A DNA stretch of 64,000 bases from Bradyrhizobium sp. Rc3b (GCF_900114915.1 NZ_FOUS01000013.1:124001-188000); one strand, 5' to 3'; positions 26,056 through 35,780 are shown, counted from the first letter of the stretch. The notes: generated from the sequence alone by a model not told the origin. Numbers and translations are program-made.

Positions 26056-26949
26056 TCAGATCCGCTCGATGTCGTGGGTGCCGAACAGCCCGTAGGGCTT
26101 GATCATCAGCACGATGATGAGGACGTAGAACGGCGCGATCTCGTAGAGATTGCCCCAGTGCAGGTACTCGCTGTCGACATATTGCGCGACATTTTCGAGC
26201 AGGCCGATGATAATGCCGCCGAGCACGGCGCCGCCGACGGAGTCGAGCCCGCCGAGGATCGCCGCCGGAAACACCTTGATGCCATAGGCGGCAAGGCCCG
26301 AGGACACGCCGTTCACGACCGCAACGACGACGCCCGCGACCGCCGACACCGTCGCCGAGATCGCCCAGGCCATCGCGAACACGCTTTTCACGGAAATGCC
26401 GAGCGATTGGGCGACCTGCTGGTTGAACGCGGTGGCGCGCATCGCAAGGCCGTATTTGGAGGCGCGGAAGAACCAGGCCATGCCGATCATCATGGCGACG
26501 GAGACCACCAGGCTCATGACATAGACGGTCTGGATCTGTAAGCCCAGCAAGCTGACCGACTGGCTCTCGAACACGCGCGGGAACGGCTGCGGATTGACGC
26601 CGAACATCCATTTCAGCGTTGCCTGGAGCACGGTGGAGAGGCCGATCGTCACCATGATCACGGAGATGATGGGCTCGCCGATCATCGGCCGCAGGATCAG
26701 CACCTGGACCGCGATGCCGAACACGAACATGAACACAAGCGTCATCGGCATGCCGATCCAGAACGGCACCTGATATTTGGCGAGCAGAGCCCAGCACACC
26801 CAGGCGCCGACCAGCAGCAATTCACCTTGCGCGAAGTTGACGACCTGCGTCGCCTTGTAGATCAGCACGAACGACATCGCGACCACGCCATAGAGCGTGC
26901 CGACCACGAGACCGTTGACCAGGAGCTGGATGAGGAAGGCGGTGTTCAT
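26056..26949 (-). CDS. livH: LIV-type ABC importer permease, LivH-like (system 1)
   Basis: A 297-residue permease. The family start is LIQLLVNGLVVGTLYGVVAM and LIYKATQVVNFAQGELLLVG is the LivH signature. The coupling segment is YGLAMRATAFNQQVAQSLGI, and ILGGLDSVGGAVLGGIIIGL lies near the C-terminus. It pairs with the LivM-like protein encoded next. A palindromic repeat fills the 118 bases separating it from the acyl-CoA synthetase gene upstream in the cluster. Confidence 0.93.
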   Translation of the reverse strand: MNTAFLIQLLVNGLVVGTLYGVVAMSFVLIYKATQVVNFAQGELLLVGAWVCWALLAKYQVPFWIGMPMTLVFMFVFGIAVQVLILRPMIGEPIISVIMVTIGLSTVLQATLKWMFGVNPQPFPRVFESQSVSLLGLQIQTVYVMSLVVSVAMMIGMAWFFRASKYGLAMRATAFNQQVAQSLGISVKSVFAMAWAISATVSAVAGVVVAVVNGVSSGLAAYGIKVFPAAILGGLDSVGGAVLGGIIIGLLENVAQYVDSEYLHWGNLYEIAPFYVLIIVLMIKPYGLFGTHDIERI

Positions 26950-26965
26950 GTCGGTTGACCCAGCT

Positions 26966-27057
26966 CGTCATTGCCGGGCTTGACCCGGCAATCCATCGAT
27001 GCGGAAGGAAGATTGTTCGGAAGAGGATGGATGCGCGGGTCAAGCCCGCGCATGACG
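26966..27057. repeat. Intergenic palindromic repeat with CGTCATTGCC / CATGACGA ends
   Basis: The left arm is CGTCATTGCCGGGCTTGACC plus CGGCAATCCAT. The right arm is GGATGGATGCGCGGGTCAAG plus CCCGCGCATGACG. Each arm is itself a hairpin and together they form a larger inverted repeat. It belongs to the same general class as the elements at 23.5, 45.4, 50.1 and 53.2 kb, all placed between genes. Confidence 0.65.
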
Positions 27058-27067
27058 ACCATTTGTT

Positions 27068-28999
27068 TCACTCCGCAGCCTCCGCCATATGCCCGTGCCC
27101 GCCGAGGTCGACCACGCGCAGTGTCGTCCGCACGCGCTGGGTGGTGCCGTCCTGGAAGCGGATCACGGTGTCGACGGGGATGTCAGCATCGCCGCGGTAG
27201 ATGGCATCGATGATGCCTTCGTATTTCTCGTTGATGACGCTGCGGCGCACCTTTCTTGTGCGGGTGAGCTCGCCGTCGTCGGCGTCGAGCTCCTTGTAGA
27301 GCAGCAAGAAGCGCGAGATGCGCTGGGCCGGCGGCAGCGTGGCGTTGACGGTCTCGACCTCCTTCTGAAGCAGCGTATAGACCTCCGGCCGCGAGGCGAG
27401 ATCGCTGTAGGTCGTGAAGGAGAGGCGATTCTTCTCCGCCCATTTCGAGATGATGGAGTAGCGGATGCAGATCATCGCCGCGAGCGCATCGCGGCCGGCC
27501 CCGAGCACCACGGCTTCGGCGATATAGGGCGAAAACTTCAGCTTGTTCTCGATGAACTGCGGCGAGAAGCGCTCGCCGCGCGAGGTCTCGGCGAGATCCT
27601 TGATACGGTCGATGACGACGAGCTGCTGGTTCGCGTTGAAATAGCCGGCGTCGCCCGACAACATCCAGCCGTCCTTGATGTCGGCGACGCTTGCCTCGGG
27701 ATTCTTGTAGTAGCCGAGGAACATGTTGGGATGCCGCACCACGATCTCGCCGACGCCGTGGACGTCGGCATTGTCGATGCGGATCTCGACCTGGTCGGAC
27801 ATAGGAACGCCCGTGGTGTCGGGATCGACCTTGCCCTCGGGATGCAGCGTATAGGCCCCCAGCAGCTCGGTCTGGCCGTACAGCGTGCGCAGCGGCACGC
27901 CCATGGCCTGAAAGAACTTGAAGGTCTCGGGCCCGAGCGCCGCGCCGCCGGTCGCGGCCGAACGCAGCCGGGTGAAACCGAGGCGGTCGCGCAGCGCCCG
28001 GAACAGGATCGCGTCGGCAAGGCTCGAGCGCTTGCCGTGTTCGAGCGCGGCGAGGCCGCTCTTCATGCCGACGTCGAACAGGCGCCGCTTGAGAGGCGTC
28101 GCGTCCATCACCTTGGCGCGGACGTCGGCGGCGATCGATTCCCAGACCCTTGGGGCAAAGAGCACGAATGTCGGCGCGATCTCGCGCAGATCGTTCATCA
28201 TCGTGTCGGGCTCTTCGACGAAGTTGATCTTCATCCGGCAGAGCAGGCCTTTGCCGAGCACGTAGACCTGCTCCATGATCCAGGGCAGCGGCAGCACCGA
28301 GACGTATTCGTCGTCCGGGCCCTTGGGATCGAAGGCAAGATAGGTCGCGCAGTGGCCGAGCACGCGGCCGGCGGCGAGCATCGCGAGCTTGGGATGGGAC
28401 GTGGTGCCCGACGTCGTGCAGAGGATCGCGACGTCCTCGCCCTTGGTGGCATCGACCAGTCTGTCGTAGAGCTCCGGCTCACGCGCGGCACGTGCCCGGC
28501 CGAGCTCGGCAAACCTCTCCGCCGACATCAGCCTGGAGTCGTCATATTTCCGCATCCCGCGCGGATCGGAATAGATGATGTGCTTCAGCTTCGGCGCGCG
28601 GTCGGCGAGGGTGAGCAGCTTGTCGACCTGCTCCTCGTCCTCGGCGAAGACGAGCTGCGCCTCGCCATAGTTGAGCAGATAGGAGGCTTCCTCGTCCAGC
28701 ACGTCGCGATAAAGTCCGAGGCTGAGGCCGCCGATGGCGTGCGTCGCCACTTCCGCCGCCACCCAATCCGGCCGGTTATCGCCGATGATGCCGATGACGT
28801 CGCCGCGGCCAAGGCCCAATTCGAGAAGGCCGAGCGCAAAATCGCGCACGCGGGTCTGGTAGTCGCTCCAGGTGAACAGCCGCCAGAGCCCGAGATCCTT
28901 CTCGCGGAGCGCGATTTCGTTGCCATGCTCCTTCGCGTTGAGCCGGAGCATCTTCGGATAGGTGTCGGCCCGTGCGACGCGGCCTGCGTAATCCATCAT
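27068..28999 (-). CDS. Long-chain-type acyl-CoA synthetase (AMP-forming)
   Basis: A 643-residue adenylate-forming ligase of the long-chain group. The P-loop reads LCTTSGTTSHPKLAML, with Ser-His replacing the usual Gly-x. LYGQTELLGAYTLHPEGKVD is motif A5. GDAGYFNANQQLVVIDRIKD is the hinge with its Asp-Arg, and AETSRGERFSPQFIENKL leads into the lid domain. Its ATG overlaps the livG stop by four bases, and livH follows 118 bases later. It sits inside the importer operon, so imported acid is probably activated to its CoA ester on entry. Confidence 0.92.
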   Translation of the reverse strand: MMDYAGRVARADTYPKMLRLNAKEHGNEIALREKDLGLWRLFTWSDYQTRVRDFALGLLELGLGRGDVIGIIGDNRPDWVAAEVATHAIGGLSLGLYRDVLDEEASYLLNYGEAQLVFAEDEEQVDKLLTLADRAPKLKHIIYSDPRGMRKYDDSRLMSAERFAELGRARAAREPELYDRLVDATKGEDVAILCTTSGTTSHPKLAMLAAGRVLGHCATYLAFDPKGPDDEYVSVLPLPWIMEQVYVLGKGLLCRMKINFVEEPDTMMNDLREIAPTFVLFAPRVWESIAADVRAKVMDATPLKRRLFDVGMKSGLAALEHGKRSSLADAILFRALRDRLGFTRLRSAATGGAALGPETFKFFQAMGVPLRTLYGQTELLGAYTLHPEGKVDPDTTGVPMSDQVEIRIDNADVHGVGEIVVRHPNMFLGYYKNPEASVADIKDGWMLSGDAGYFNANQQLVVIDRIKDLAETSRGERFSPQFIENKLKFSPYIAEAVVLGAGRDALAAMICIRYSIISKWAEKNRLSFTTYSDLASRPEVYTLLQKEVETVNATLPPAQRISRFLLLYKELDADDGELTRTRKVRRSVINEKYEGIIDAIYRGDADIPVDTVIRFQDGTTQRVRTTLRVVDLGGHGHMAEAAE

Positions 29000-29820
29000 G
29001 CCGCGCTCTCCTGCGCGGGTGCAGCGTCATCCGGATCGACCAGCACCTCGTCTTCTTCACCAAGATAGGCGCGCCTGACGTGAGGATCGGCGAGCACCGT
29101 CGCCGGATCGCCTTCGGCGATCTTCTTGCCGAAATCCAGCACCATGACGCGGTGGGAGATGTCCATCACCACGCCCATGTCGTGCTCGATCATCACCACC
29201 GTCATCCCGAATTCCTCGTTGAGATCGACGATGTAGCGGGCCATGTCCTCCTTCTCCTCGAAGTTCATGCCGGCCATCGGCTCGTCGAGGAGAATGAGAC
29301 GCGGCTCCAGCGCCATGGCGCGGGCGAGCTCCACGCGCTTGCGCAGGCCGTAGGAGAGGGTGCCGGCGGTGGCCTTCCGCACCGATTGGAGGTCGAGGAA
29401 GTCGATGATCTCCTCGACCTTGCGGCGGTGCTCGAGCTCCTCCTTGCGCGCGCCGGTGAGCCAGTACAGCGAGCCCGTGAGGAAATTGTTCTTCAGGAGG
29501 TGGTGGCGGCCGACCATGATGTTGTCGAGCACGCTCAGGTGGTGGAACAGCGCGAGATTCTGGAAGGTGCGGCCGATCCCGAGCGAGGCGCGGGCGTTCG
29601 GCGTCAGGGCGGTGATGTCGCGGCCCTGGTAGAACAGCTGGCCTTCGGTCGGCTTGTAGCGGCCGGAAATACAGTTCACGATCGAGGTCTTGCCGGCGCC
29701 GTTAGGGCCGATGATCGAGAACAGCTCGCCCTCCCTGATGGAAAAGCCGACGTCGGTCAGCGCCCGGACGCCGCCGAATCGCAAGGACACGTCGCGCACT
29801 TCAAGACTGGTAGCCACCAA
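28996..29820 (-). CDS. livG: LIV-type ABC importer ATPase, LivG-like (system 1)
   Basis: A 274-residue ABC ATPase. Walker A is GPNGAGKTS, the LivG-type signature is LSYGLRKRVELARAM, Walker B is LILLDEPMAGM, and the His loop is VVMIEHDMGVVM. It opens the minus-strand cluster, so the promoter should lie in 29,821-30,154. Its partner LivF-like ATPase is encoded four genes downstream rather than next door, because a CoA synthetase, the permeases and the binding protein lie between. Confidence 0.93.
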   Translation of the reverse strand: MVATSLEVRDVSLRFGGVRALTDVGFSIREGELFSIIGPNGAGKTSIVNCISGRYKPTEGQLFYQGRDITALTPNARASLGIGRTFQNLALFHHLSVLDNIMVGRHHLLKNNFLTGSLYWLTGARKEELEHRRKVEEIIDFLDLQSVRKATAGTLSYGLRKRVELARAMALEPRLILLDEPMAGMNFEEKEDMARYIVDLNEEFGMTVVMIEHDMGVVMDISHRVMVLDFGKKIAEGDPATVLADPHVRRAYLGEEDEVLVDPDDAAPAQESAA

Positions 29821-30154
29821 ACGAAACCCTCCCGGTGATGGCGCTTTTTAGCGGCGCTCTTCGTCCGTTCCTTCCCAGCGATCCTAGTACGGTGGTGCCG
29901 GTGAGGCCATGCAGCAGATGGTCTCGACCGGATCCGCGCCACTCTCGTTCCCGTCAGGGATCAAAAGCCGCATCGTCCGAGGTGGTCCTCAATAGGGGAA
30001 AGCGCTATTTTGAAATGTCTCGCGGCCGACAATTCTGCGACAAAGTTTGCCGGGCGGCGGCGGCCTTCATCTTTCGTCGGATGGCGGTTGGAAGCATCAT
30101 GCTGCAATGCAGCAGAAGATGGAGTGACGAAACGGTGCGGCTGGCCGCGAGATC
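29821..30154. other. Divergent promoter region between livG and the Crp/Fnr gene
   Basis: This 334-base gap must hold promoters for both the minus-strand importer cluster and the plus-strand Crp/Fnr gene. I see no convincing paired boxes and no FNR-type TTGAT-N4-ATCAA palindrome. No gene or RNA is visible. Confidence 0.4.
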
Positions 30155-30829
30155 ATGATTTCAGAAGATCAACTGAAGCGCGTCGCCGCATGGTCGCGCG
30201 AGCTCACGCAAGCGGAGATCGAGGTCGCGCGCGCCGGAATCACGGAGCGGTCCTACGGCACCGGCGAGACCGTGTTCATGCGCGGTGATATTTTTGGCTA
30301 CTGGGCCGGCATGGTGGGCGGCCTGGCCCGCATGGGCGGGGTCTCCAGGGACGGCAAGGAGACCAGCCTCGCCGGGCTGACGGCAGGGGCCTGGTTCGGC
30401 GAGGGCAGCGTGCTCAAGAACGAGCCGCGCCGCTACGATGTGGTCGCGCTGCGCGACAGCCGCGTCGCGCTGATGGAACGCAGCGCCTTCATGTGGCTGT
30501 TCGAGAACAGCGTCGGCTTCAACCGCTTTCTGGTGCGCCAGCTCAACGAACGGCTCGGCCAGTTCATCGGCATGCTCGAGGTCAACCGCACCCTGGACGC
30601 CACCGCACGCCTCGCCCGCAGCATCGCCTCACTGTTCAATCCGATCCTCTATCCGGAATCGACCGCTCATCTGGAGATCACCCAGGAGGAGATCGGTGCG
30701 CTCTCCGGCATGTCCCGCCAGAACGCCAACCGCGCGCTGAACCGGCTGGAGAAGGAGGGACTGCTGCGGCTCGAATATGGCGGCGTCACCATCCTCGATA
30801 TCGAGCGGCTGCGCGGGTATGGCGATTAG
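30155..30829 (+). CDS. Crp/Fnr-family transcriptional regulator
   Basis: A 224-residue regulator. The N-terminal half is a cyclic-nucleotide-binding fold with GTGETVFMRGDI, GAWFGEGSVLKNEPRRYDVV and a long dimer helix (VGFNRFLVRQLNERLGQFIG). The C-terminal winged HTH is ITQEEIGALSGMSRQNANRA. At the phosphate-binding cassette the Arg-Ser of E. coli CRP is Arg-Tyr, so cAMP binding is uncertain. There are no N-terminal Fnr-type cysteines. It is divergent from the importer cluster, which it may control, and lies about 2 kb before the cyclase genes. Confidence 0.88.
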   Translation: MISEDQLKRVAAWSRELTQAEIEVARAGITERSYGTGETVFMRGDIFGYWAGMVGGLARMGGVSRDGKETSLAGLTAGAWFGEGSVLKNEPRRYDVVALRDSRVALMERSAFMWLFENSVGFNRFLVRQLNERLGQFIGMLEVNRTLDATARLARSIASLFNPILYPESTAHLEITQEEIGALSGMSRQNANRALNRLEKEGLLRLEYGGVTILDIERLRGYGD

Positions 30830-30835
30830 GCGCGG

Positions 30836-32098
30836 TCATCGCGCATTGGCAGGCGCGTGCACCGGCCAGAGGTCGGCGCGCCAGCGGATCGCGATCGCCA
30901 GCATGGCGATGAAGCCGGCGGCGGCATAGAGCGAACCCGTCGCGGAATAACCGATGACGTCGATCAGGCTGCCGGCCGCGAGCAATCCGATCGGCAGGCC
31001 GTAGATCACCATCATGCGCACGCCCATCACGCGGCCGCGAAGGTGTGCGCTTGCGGTGCGCATAAGGATCACGGCCGCCGAGATCATGGACATGCTCTGG
31101 GCGATGCCGGCGAGCACGAGGCAGGCCATCGCCACCGGCATGGTCCTGATCTCGACGAATACCAGCAGCATGGCGTACCAGGCCAGCGTCGCGCCGATCA
31201 GAAGCCGGGCAATGCGCAGTCCGCCGACCAGGCTGAGCGTGATGGAGCCGATCAGCGAGCCGACCGCGAAGCTCGCCGAGAGGTAGCCGAGGCCGGTCTG
31301 GTCGGTATGAAAGATCTCCCGGGCGATGTAGGGCAGCAATCCGCCGGTGAACGGGAATGCGGTGAGATTGGCCAGGAAGGCGACGCACAGCGCCGCACGC
31401 ATTCCCGGGCCACTCCAGGCGTAGACGATCCCTTCCTTCAGATCGCCGAGCAGCCGCGAGATGGCATGGCTATTCGCCGGAAGATCGCTCGTGATGACGG
31501 CCCTCTTGGGCCGGGTCAGACACAGCATGAGAAGCGCTGCCACGAAGTAAAGACAGGCAATCGCCACGTAAACGAGGCCAATGCCGAGGACGGCGAACAG
31601 CCCGGCGCCCGTCAACGCTCCGGCGATGCGGGCGCTGTCCTGGGTCGTGCGCGCAACGCTGATGGCACCCACCAGCTGCTCGGCCGGCATGATCTCGGCG
31701 AGCAGCGCGCCGCGGACGCCCAGATCCGAGGGACGAATCAGGCCCATGACCGCGACGATGATCATGACGCTCAGCGGCGACAGATGACCGGTCAGCGCCA
31801 GAACCATGATGGTCGACGAGAGCACCGTATAGGCAAGACGCATCGCGACCAGCAGATCGCGATGGCCCATGCGGTCGCCGATCATGCCGAACACCGGCGC
31901 GACCAAGGTCCCGACGAACTGGAGCGAGGCAAGCACGGTCAGCAGCAGCACCGAGCCGGTCTCGACCAGGATGTACCAGCCCAGCACCAGCGTCTCGACC
32001 TCGAAAGCCCAGGAGGTGAGCAGGTCGGACGGCCATTGGAAGCGATAGTTGCGGATGCGGAATGGCGCGAGCGCCGACGCCCGCGTGGCTGCGCTCAA
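30836..32098 (-). CDS. MFS transporter (DHA/enterobactin-exporter-like group)
   Basis: A 420-residue membrane protein with about twelve hydrophobic helices. FGMIGDRMGHRDLLVAMRLA is the loop 2-3 signature and VARTTQDSARIAGALTGAGL resembles motif C-type helix 5 of EntS-like exporters. TRPKRAV marks the central cytoplasmic loop. The start is uncertain: the first codon at 32098 is TTG without a strong ribosome site. It converges with the Crp/Fnr gene six bases away. Efflux of a small compound is expected; substrate is unknown. Confidence 0.85.
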   Translation of the reverse strand: MSAATRASALAPFRIRNYRFQWPSDLLTSWAFEVETLVLGWYILVETGSVLLLTVLASLQFVGTLVAPVFGMIGDRMGHRDLLVAMRLAYTVLSSTIMVLALTGHLSPLSVMIIVAVMGLIRPSDLGVRGALLAEIMPAEQLVGAISVARTTQDSARIAGALTGAGLFAVLGIGLVYVAIACLYFVAALLMLCLTRPKRAVITSDLPANSHAISRLLGDLKEGIVYAWSGPGMRAALCVAFLANLTAFPFTGGLLPYIAREIFHTDQTGLGYLSASFAVGSLIGSITLSLVGGLRIARLLIGATLAWYAMLLVFVEIRTMPVAMACLVLAGIAQSMSMISAAVILMRTASAHLRGRVMGVRMMVIYGLPIGLLAAGSLIDVIGYSATGSLYAAAGFIAMLAIAIRWRADLWPVHAPANAR

Positions 32099-32377
32099 GA
32101 CGCGATGACGCGTGTCACGGCGAATCCCTTGCCTTGTTGTTTCTTCTTTCGGATCAGCAACGTAGCGTTGGCGACGCGCGTGTCAATCGGACCCGCCGCA
32201 TGCTGCCATGCATGGCTGCATCAGCACGGCCGCCCGCGGGCGCGTGACCGTCCGTACGAATGTCGTCCCCTGGTTTCTGCGATCGGTTCGTCCATGGACG
32301 CAGGAGGCGGTCATAGTGTCTTCATCTTGCTGTGGCCCAACAGGTCGCGGGCGCGGGGGGATCGGAGCGATCGCAGC

Positions 32378-35300
32378 ATGTGGATAGGGTGGCCGAGGTT
32401 TGCCGCGCAGTCTTTTTGTTTTGTACTTCTCGTAAGCGTCATGGTCTCGCCGGGGCAGGCGGGGTCGCAAGACATGTTGGCGCTGATGCAGCGCATTACG
32501 GCGCTGGCGAAGGAGGGCCGCTATGGCGAGGCGGTCGGCTTTGCCAGGAAGCTCGTCGTTGAGGCCGAGAAAAGCACGGGGCGACAATCGCCCCTGACCG
32601 CGACCACGCTCGTCGTGCTGGGTCAGGCGCTCCAGACGAAAGGCGAGACCGCTGAGGCCGAAAGCGTGCTGAGGCGGGCCCTCGTCATTCGCGAGAAGAG
32701 CCTTGGTCCCAATCATCCCGATGTCGCAGCCGTGCTCGCTACGCTGGGCCAGATCGAGCTCGGCCAGAACCGGCTCGGCGATGCCGAACGCGACATGTCG
32801 CGCGCGATCGCCATCGACGAGAGCGTGCTGGGCCCTGACCATCTCACCACGGCGCTGGCGCGGATGCAGCTCGGCAATCTCCGTCACCGCCAGTTGAAGG
32901 AGACCGAGGCGCTCGATCTGTTCAACCGTGCGCTCGTGGTGTTCAGGAAATCTCCGGAACAGGCTGACATCATGATCCCGGTGACCTTGAACAACATCGC
33001 GGAGGTCAATCGGGCGCAAGGGCGGTTGCAGCAGGCCGAGGCGAGTTTTGCCGAAGCGCTTGTGCTTCAGGAGAAGCAGCATGGCCCGGACAGCATCTAT
33101 CTGACTGCGACGCTCAACAATCTCGGCGAGCTCCGGCGGGCGCAGGGACGGCTCCCGGAGGCCGAGCAATTGGCCCTGCGGACTTTGGCCATCAGGGAGA
33201 AGGCGCTCGGACCTGATCATCCCGATGTCGCCGCGAGCCTCAACAATCTGGCCCTGGTGTTCTCGCGCGAGGGCCGGGACGCCGAGGCCGAGGGGCTGCT
33301 GACCCGGGCGCTCGCGATTCAGGAGAAGACCGTCGGGATAGCGCATCCGAACGTGGCGACGGCATTGAACAACCTTGCAGGGGCCTGGGCCCATCTCAAT
33401 CGCAAGCAGGAGGCGGAGCAGCTGTTCCGCAAGTCGCTGGCGATCCGCGAGAAGGCGCTCGGTCCGGCGCATCTGGATGTCGCGATCGCGCTCGACAATC
33501 TGGTGACGCTGATGAGCGAGGCCGATCGTTACGCCGAGGCCGAACCGTTCGCGCGCCGGTCGCTTGCGATACGCGAGGCTGCGGTCGGGCATTCTCACCC
33601 GCTGGTCGCCAACAGTCTCAACAATCTGGCCGTCATTCTGGACAGCACCGGCCGGCCGCAGGAGGCCGAGCCGCTGCTGAAGCGCGCGCTGGATATCCGC
33701 CTGCGCGCTCTCGGCGAGCAGCATCCGGATGTTGCCAACAGCTTCGCCAATCTCGGCGCCCATCATATCGATTCGAAGGATTGGCAGCAGGCCCGCGACG
33801 CCTTCGCGCGCGCGGTCGCGATCCAGAACGGCCGCCGCGCCGCCGAGCAGGAGAGCCGCGGCGATGTGAAGGTCCATGAAGAGACCAATCCCTATCCCGG
33901 ACTGATCGTTGCTGCCTATAATCTCGCGAGCGCCAATGCGGGGCAGGCCGGCGCATTGCGATCGCAGGCGTTCGAGGCGGCGCAATGGATCGGTGACGAG
34001 CAGGCTGCGCGGGCAATCGCCGGCATGTCGGCCCGCATCGCCGATGGCAGCGGGGATCTCGCCGCGCGCGTCCGCGAGCGGCAGGATCTCGCCGCGCAAG
34101 CCGTCGCGACCGACAAGATGCTCGTGGCGGCGATCTCGCAGGCGGATGCTGCGCGCAACCCGGCGGCGGAGCAGGCGCTTCGTGCCCGAGCCTCAACCAT
34201 CGCAGGTCAAATCCGGGAATTGGATCGCACGATCGCTGCGCAGTTTCCGGACTATGCAGCGCTCGTCACCAAGGCGCCGATTGCAATCGAGGATGCCCAG
34301 AAGCAGCTTCGTCCCAACGAGGCGATGTTGCTGTTCACGACGACATCGCGCGCCACCTTCGTCTGGACCGTGACGCGCTCGGACGTGCGCTGGCATTCGG
34401 CAGATCTCGGCGAAAAGCAACTCGCTGAGGCCGTCGGCGCCTTGCGCTGCGGTCTGGATACGGATGCATGGCTGGACAAGGCGTCCACATGTCCGCAGAA
34501 GCTCGGCCGCAAGACCCCGCTTGGGGTGGACGAGCCATTGCCGTTCGACCAGGAGCGAGCCTTTGCGCTCTACCAGGCGCTGCTCGGGCCTGTCGCGCGC
34601 GACATCGACGGCAAGGAGCTGATCCTGGTGCCGTCAGGCCCGCTTGCGACGCTGCCCTTTCAGGTCTTGCTGACCGAGAAACCGGCTGCCGGCCAGGACC
34701 TCGCGAAGGCGCCCTGGCTGGTCAAGCGATTTGCCACCACAGTGCTGCCCTCCGTCTCCAGCCTCAAGGCATTGCGGCAGGTCGCACGCAAGAGCGCCGC
34801 GTCGAAACCGTTTCTCGGCGTCGGCAATCCCGTGCTCGACGGCGATGGCCGCAGCGATGTCGCGATGGCGCGTGCCAAGCTGGCGCGCCAGATCCAGACC
34901 TGCGCCGCTATTCCGACACAGACGACCCAGGTCGCACAACGGAGCTTGCGCGCCGTGGACGCGCTGTCGGGCGGCACGGCGGACATCGTCCAGCTCAGGC
35001 GGCAGATGCCGCTGCCGGAAACTGCGCTCGAACTATGCGCGGTGGCCAGCACCTTCGCGCCCATCAAGGGCGACGTCATCCTAGCCGGCGACGCCTCCGA
35101 GACCAGGATGAAGGCGCTCGGCCAAAGCGGCGATCTCGCGAAATACCGCATCCTGCATTTTGCGACCCATGGCGCGCTTGCGGGGCAGGTGCGTGGATCG
35201 ATCGAGCCAGGACTCATCCTCAGCCCGCCAGCGGCGCCGACGCCCACCGATGACGGCTATCTCTCGTCGTCGGAGATATCCGGCCTCAAGCTCGATGCCG

Positions 35301-35608
35301 ATTGGGTGATCCTGTCGGCCTGCAACACCGCCGGAGGGCAGGCCGCCAATTCGGAGGCCTTCTCCGGTCTTGCGCGGGCGTTCTTCTATGCCGGCACGCG
35401 CGCGCTGCTGGTGTCGCACTGGGCGGTGAACTCGGACGCCGCGGTCGCCATCACCACCGGTACGATCGACGCGATGAAGACGCATCCCGATATTGGCCGC
35501 GCCGAGGCGCTGCGTCGCTCGCTCTCGGCACTGATCACCAAGGGCGGCGACAGCGCGCAGCCCGCAACTTGGGCGCCCTTCGTGCTGGTGGGGGCCGGCG
35601 CCATGTAG
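32378..35608 (+). CDS. Exported TPR-CHAT protein (caspase-like peptidase domain)
   Basis: A 1,076-residue protein from ATG 32378. The frame is open much further up, but that part is antisense to the MFS gene. An N-terminal hydrophobic signal (FAAQSFCFVLLVSVMVSPG) suggests export. Residues about 60-480 hold ten tandem 42-residue TPRs of the kinesin-light-chain type, each starting with a G-P-x-H-P-like turn (for example GPDHPDVAASLNNLALV). A helical spacer follows. Residues about 720-1076 are a CHAT domain with the catalytic His in LHFATHGALAG (His931) and the Cys in LSACNTAGGQ (Cys982), the caspase-fold dyad. It is probably a periplasmic peptidase or scaffold. It is first of four plus-strand genes that include two cyclases. 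Substrate is unknown. Confidence 0.88.
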   Translation: MWIGWPRFAAQSFCFVLLVSVMVSPGQAGSQDMLALMQRITALAKEGRYGEAVGFARKLVVEAEKSTGRQSPLTATTLVVLGQALQTKGETAEAESVLRRALVIREKSLGPNHPDVAAVLATLGQIELGQNRLGDAERDMSRAIAIDESVLGPDHLTTALARMQLGNLRHRQLKETEALDLFNRALVVFRKSPEQADIMIPVTLNNIAEVNRAQGRLQQAEASFAEALVLQEKQHGPDSIYLTATLNNLGELRRAQGRLPEAEQLALRTLAIREKALGPDHPDVAASLNNLALVFSREGRDAEAEGLLTRALAIQEKTVGIAHPNVATALNNLAGAWAHLNRKQEAEQLFRKSLAIREKALGPAHLDVAIALDNLVTLMSEADRYAEAEPFARRSLAIREAAVGHSHPLVANSLNNLAVILDSTGRPQEAEPLLKRALDIRLRALGEQHPDVANSFANLGAHHIDSKDWQQARDAFARAVAIQNGRRAAEQESRGDVKVHEETNPYPGLIVAAYNLASANAGQAGALRSQAFEAAQWIGDEQAARAIAGMSARIADGSGDLAARVRERQDLAAQAVATDKMLVAAISQADAARNPAAEQALRARASTIAGQIRELDRTIAAQFPDYAALVTKAPIAIEDAQKQLRPNEAMLLFTTTSRATFVWTVTRSDVRWHSADLGEKQLAEAVGALRCGLDTDAWLDKASTCPQKLGRKTPLGVDEPLPFDQERAFALYQALLGPVARDIDGKELILVPSGPLATLPFQVLLTEKPAAGQDLAKAPWLVKRFATTVLPSVSSLKALRQVARKSAASKPFLGVGNPVLDGDGRSDVAMARAKLARQIQTCAAIPTQTTQVAQRSLRAVDALSGGTADIVQLRRQMPLPETALELCAVASTFAPIKGDVILAGDASETRMKALGQSGDLAKYRILHFATHGALAGQVRGSIEPGLILSPPAAPTPTDDGYLSSSEISGLKLDADWVILSACNTAGGQAANSEAFSGLARAFFYAGTRALLVSHWAVNSDAAVAITTGTIDAMKTHPDIGRAEALRRSLSALITKGGDSAQPATWAPFVLVGAGAM

Positions 35609-35780
35609 CCGACCAGCGCGCCGGCGCGTGCTGAACCGGGATGAGCGAAGCCGCGCCCGCGGCCGTTAACCATCCACCGCTTGCTCTTCCTGTACGACGA
35701 GCCCATGCTTGCCAGGTTGCTGGGCCCATCGGACAGGTCCAGTAGACCGCGTCATCGCGGCTTCCGCGGGGTCTTGACCC

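Noticed and set aside
27089-29068. A 659-codon open frame on the plus strand
   Set aside because: It is exactly antisense to the acyl-CoA synthetase gene, rich in Arg, His, Asp and Gly, and has no recognisable domain. Long mirror frames are common in DNA this GC-rich.
30155-30829. Crp/Fnr protein as the cAMP receptor of the cyclase island
   Set aside because: The ligand pocket differs from E. coli CRP at the Arg-Ser position and the gene is closer to, and divergent from, the importer cluster. The link is possible but not supported.
30857-32377. Upstream in-frame extension of the TPR-CHAT gene
   Set aside because: The extra residues are antisense to the MFS transporter and are Arg/His/Asp-rich. 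The signal sequence at 32378 marks a more natural start.
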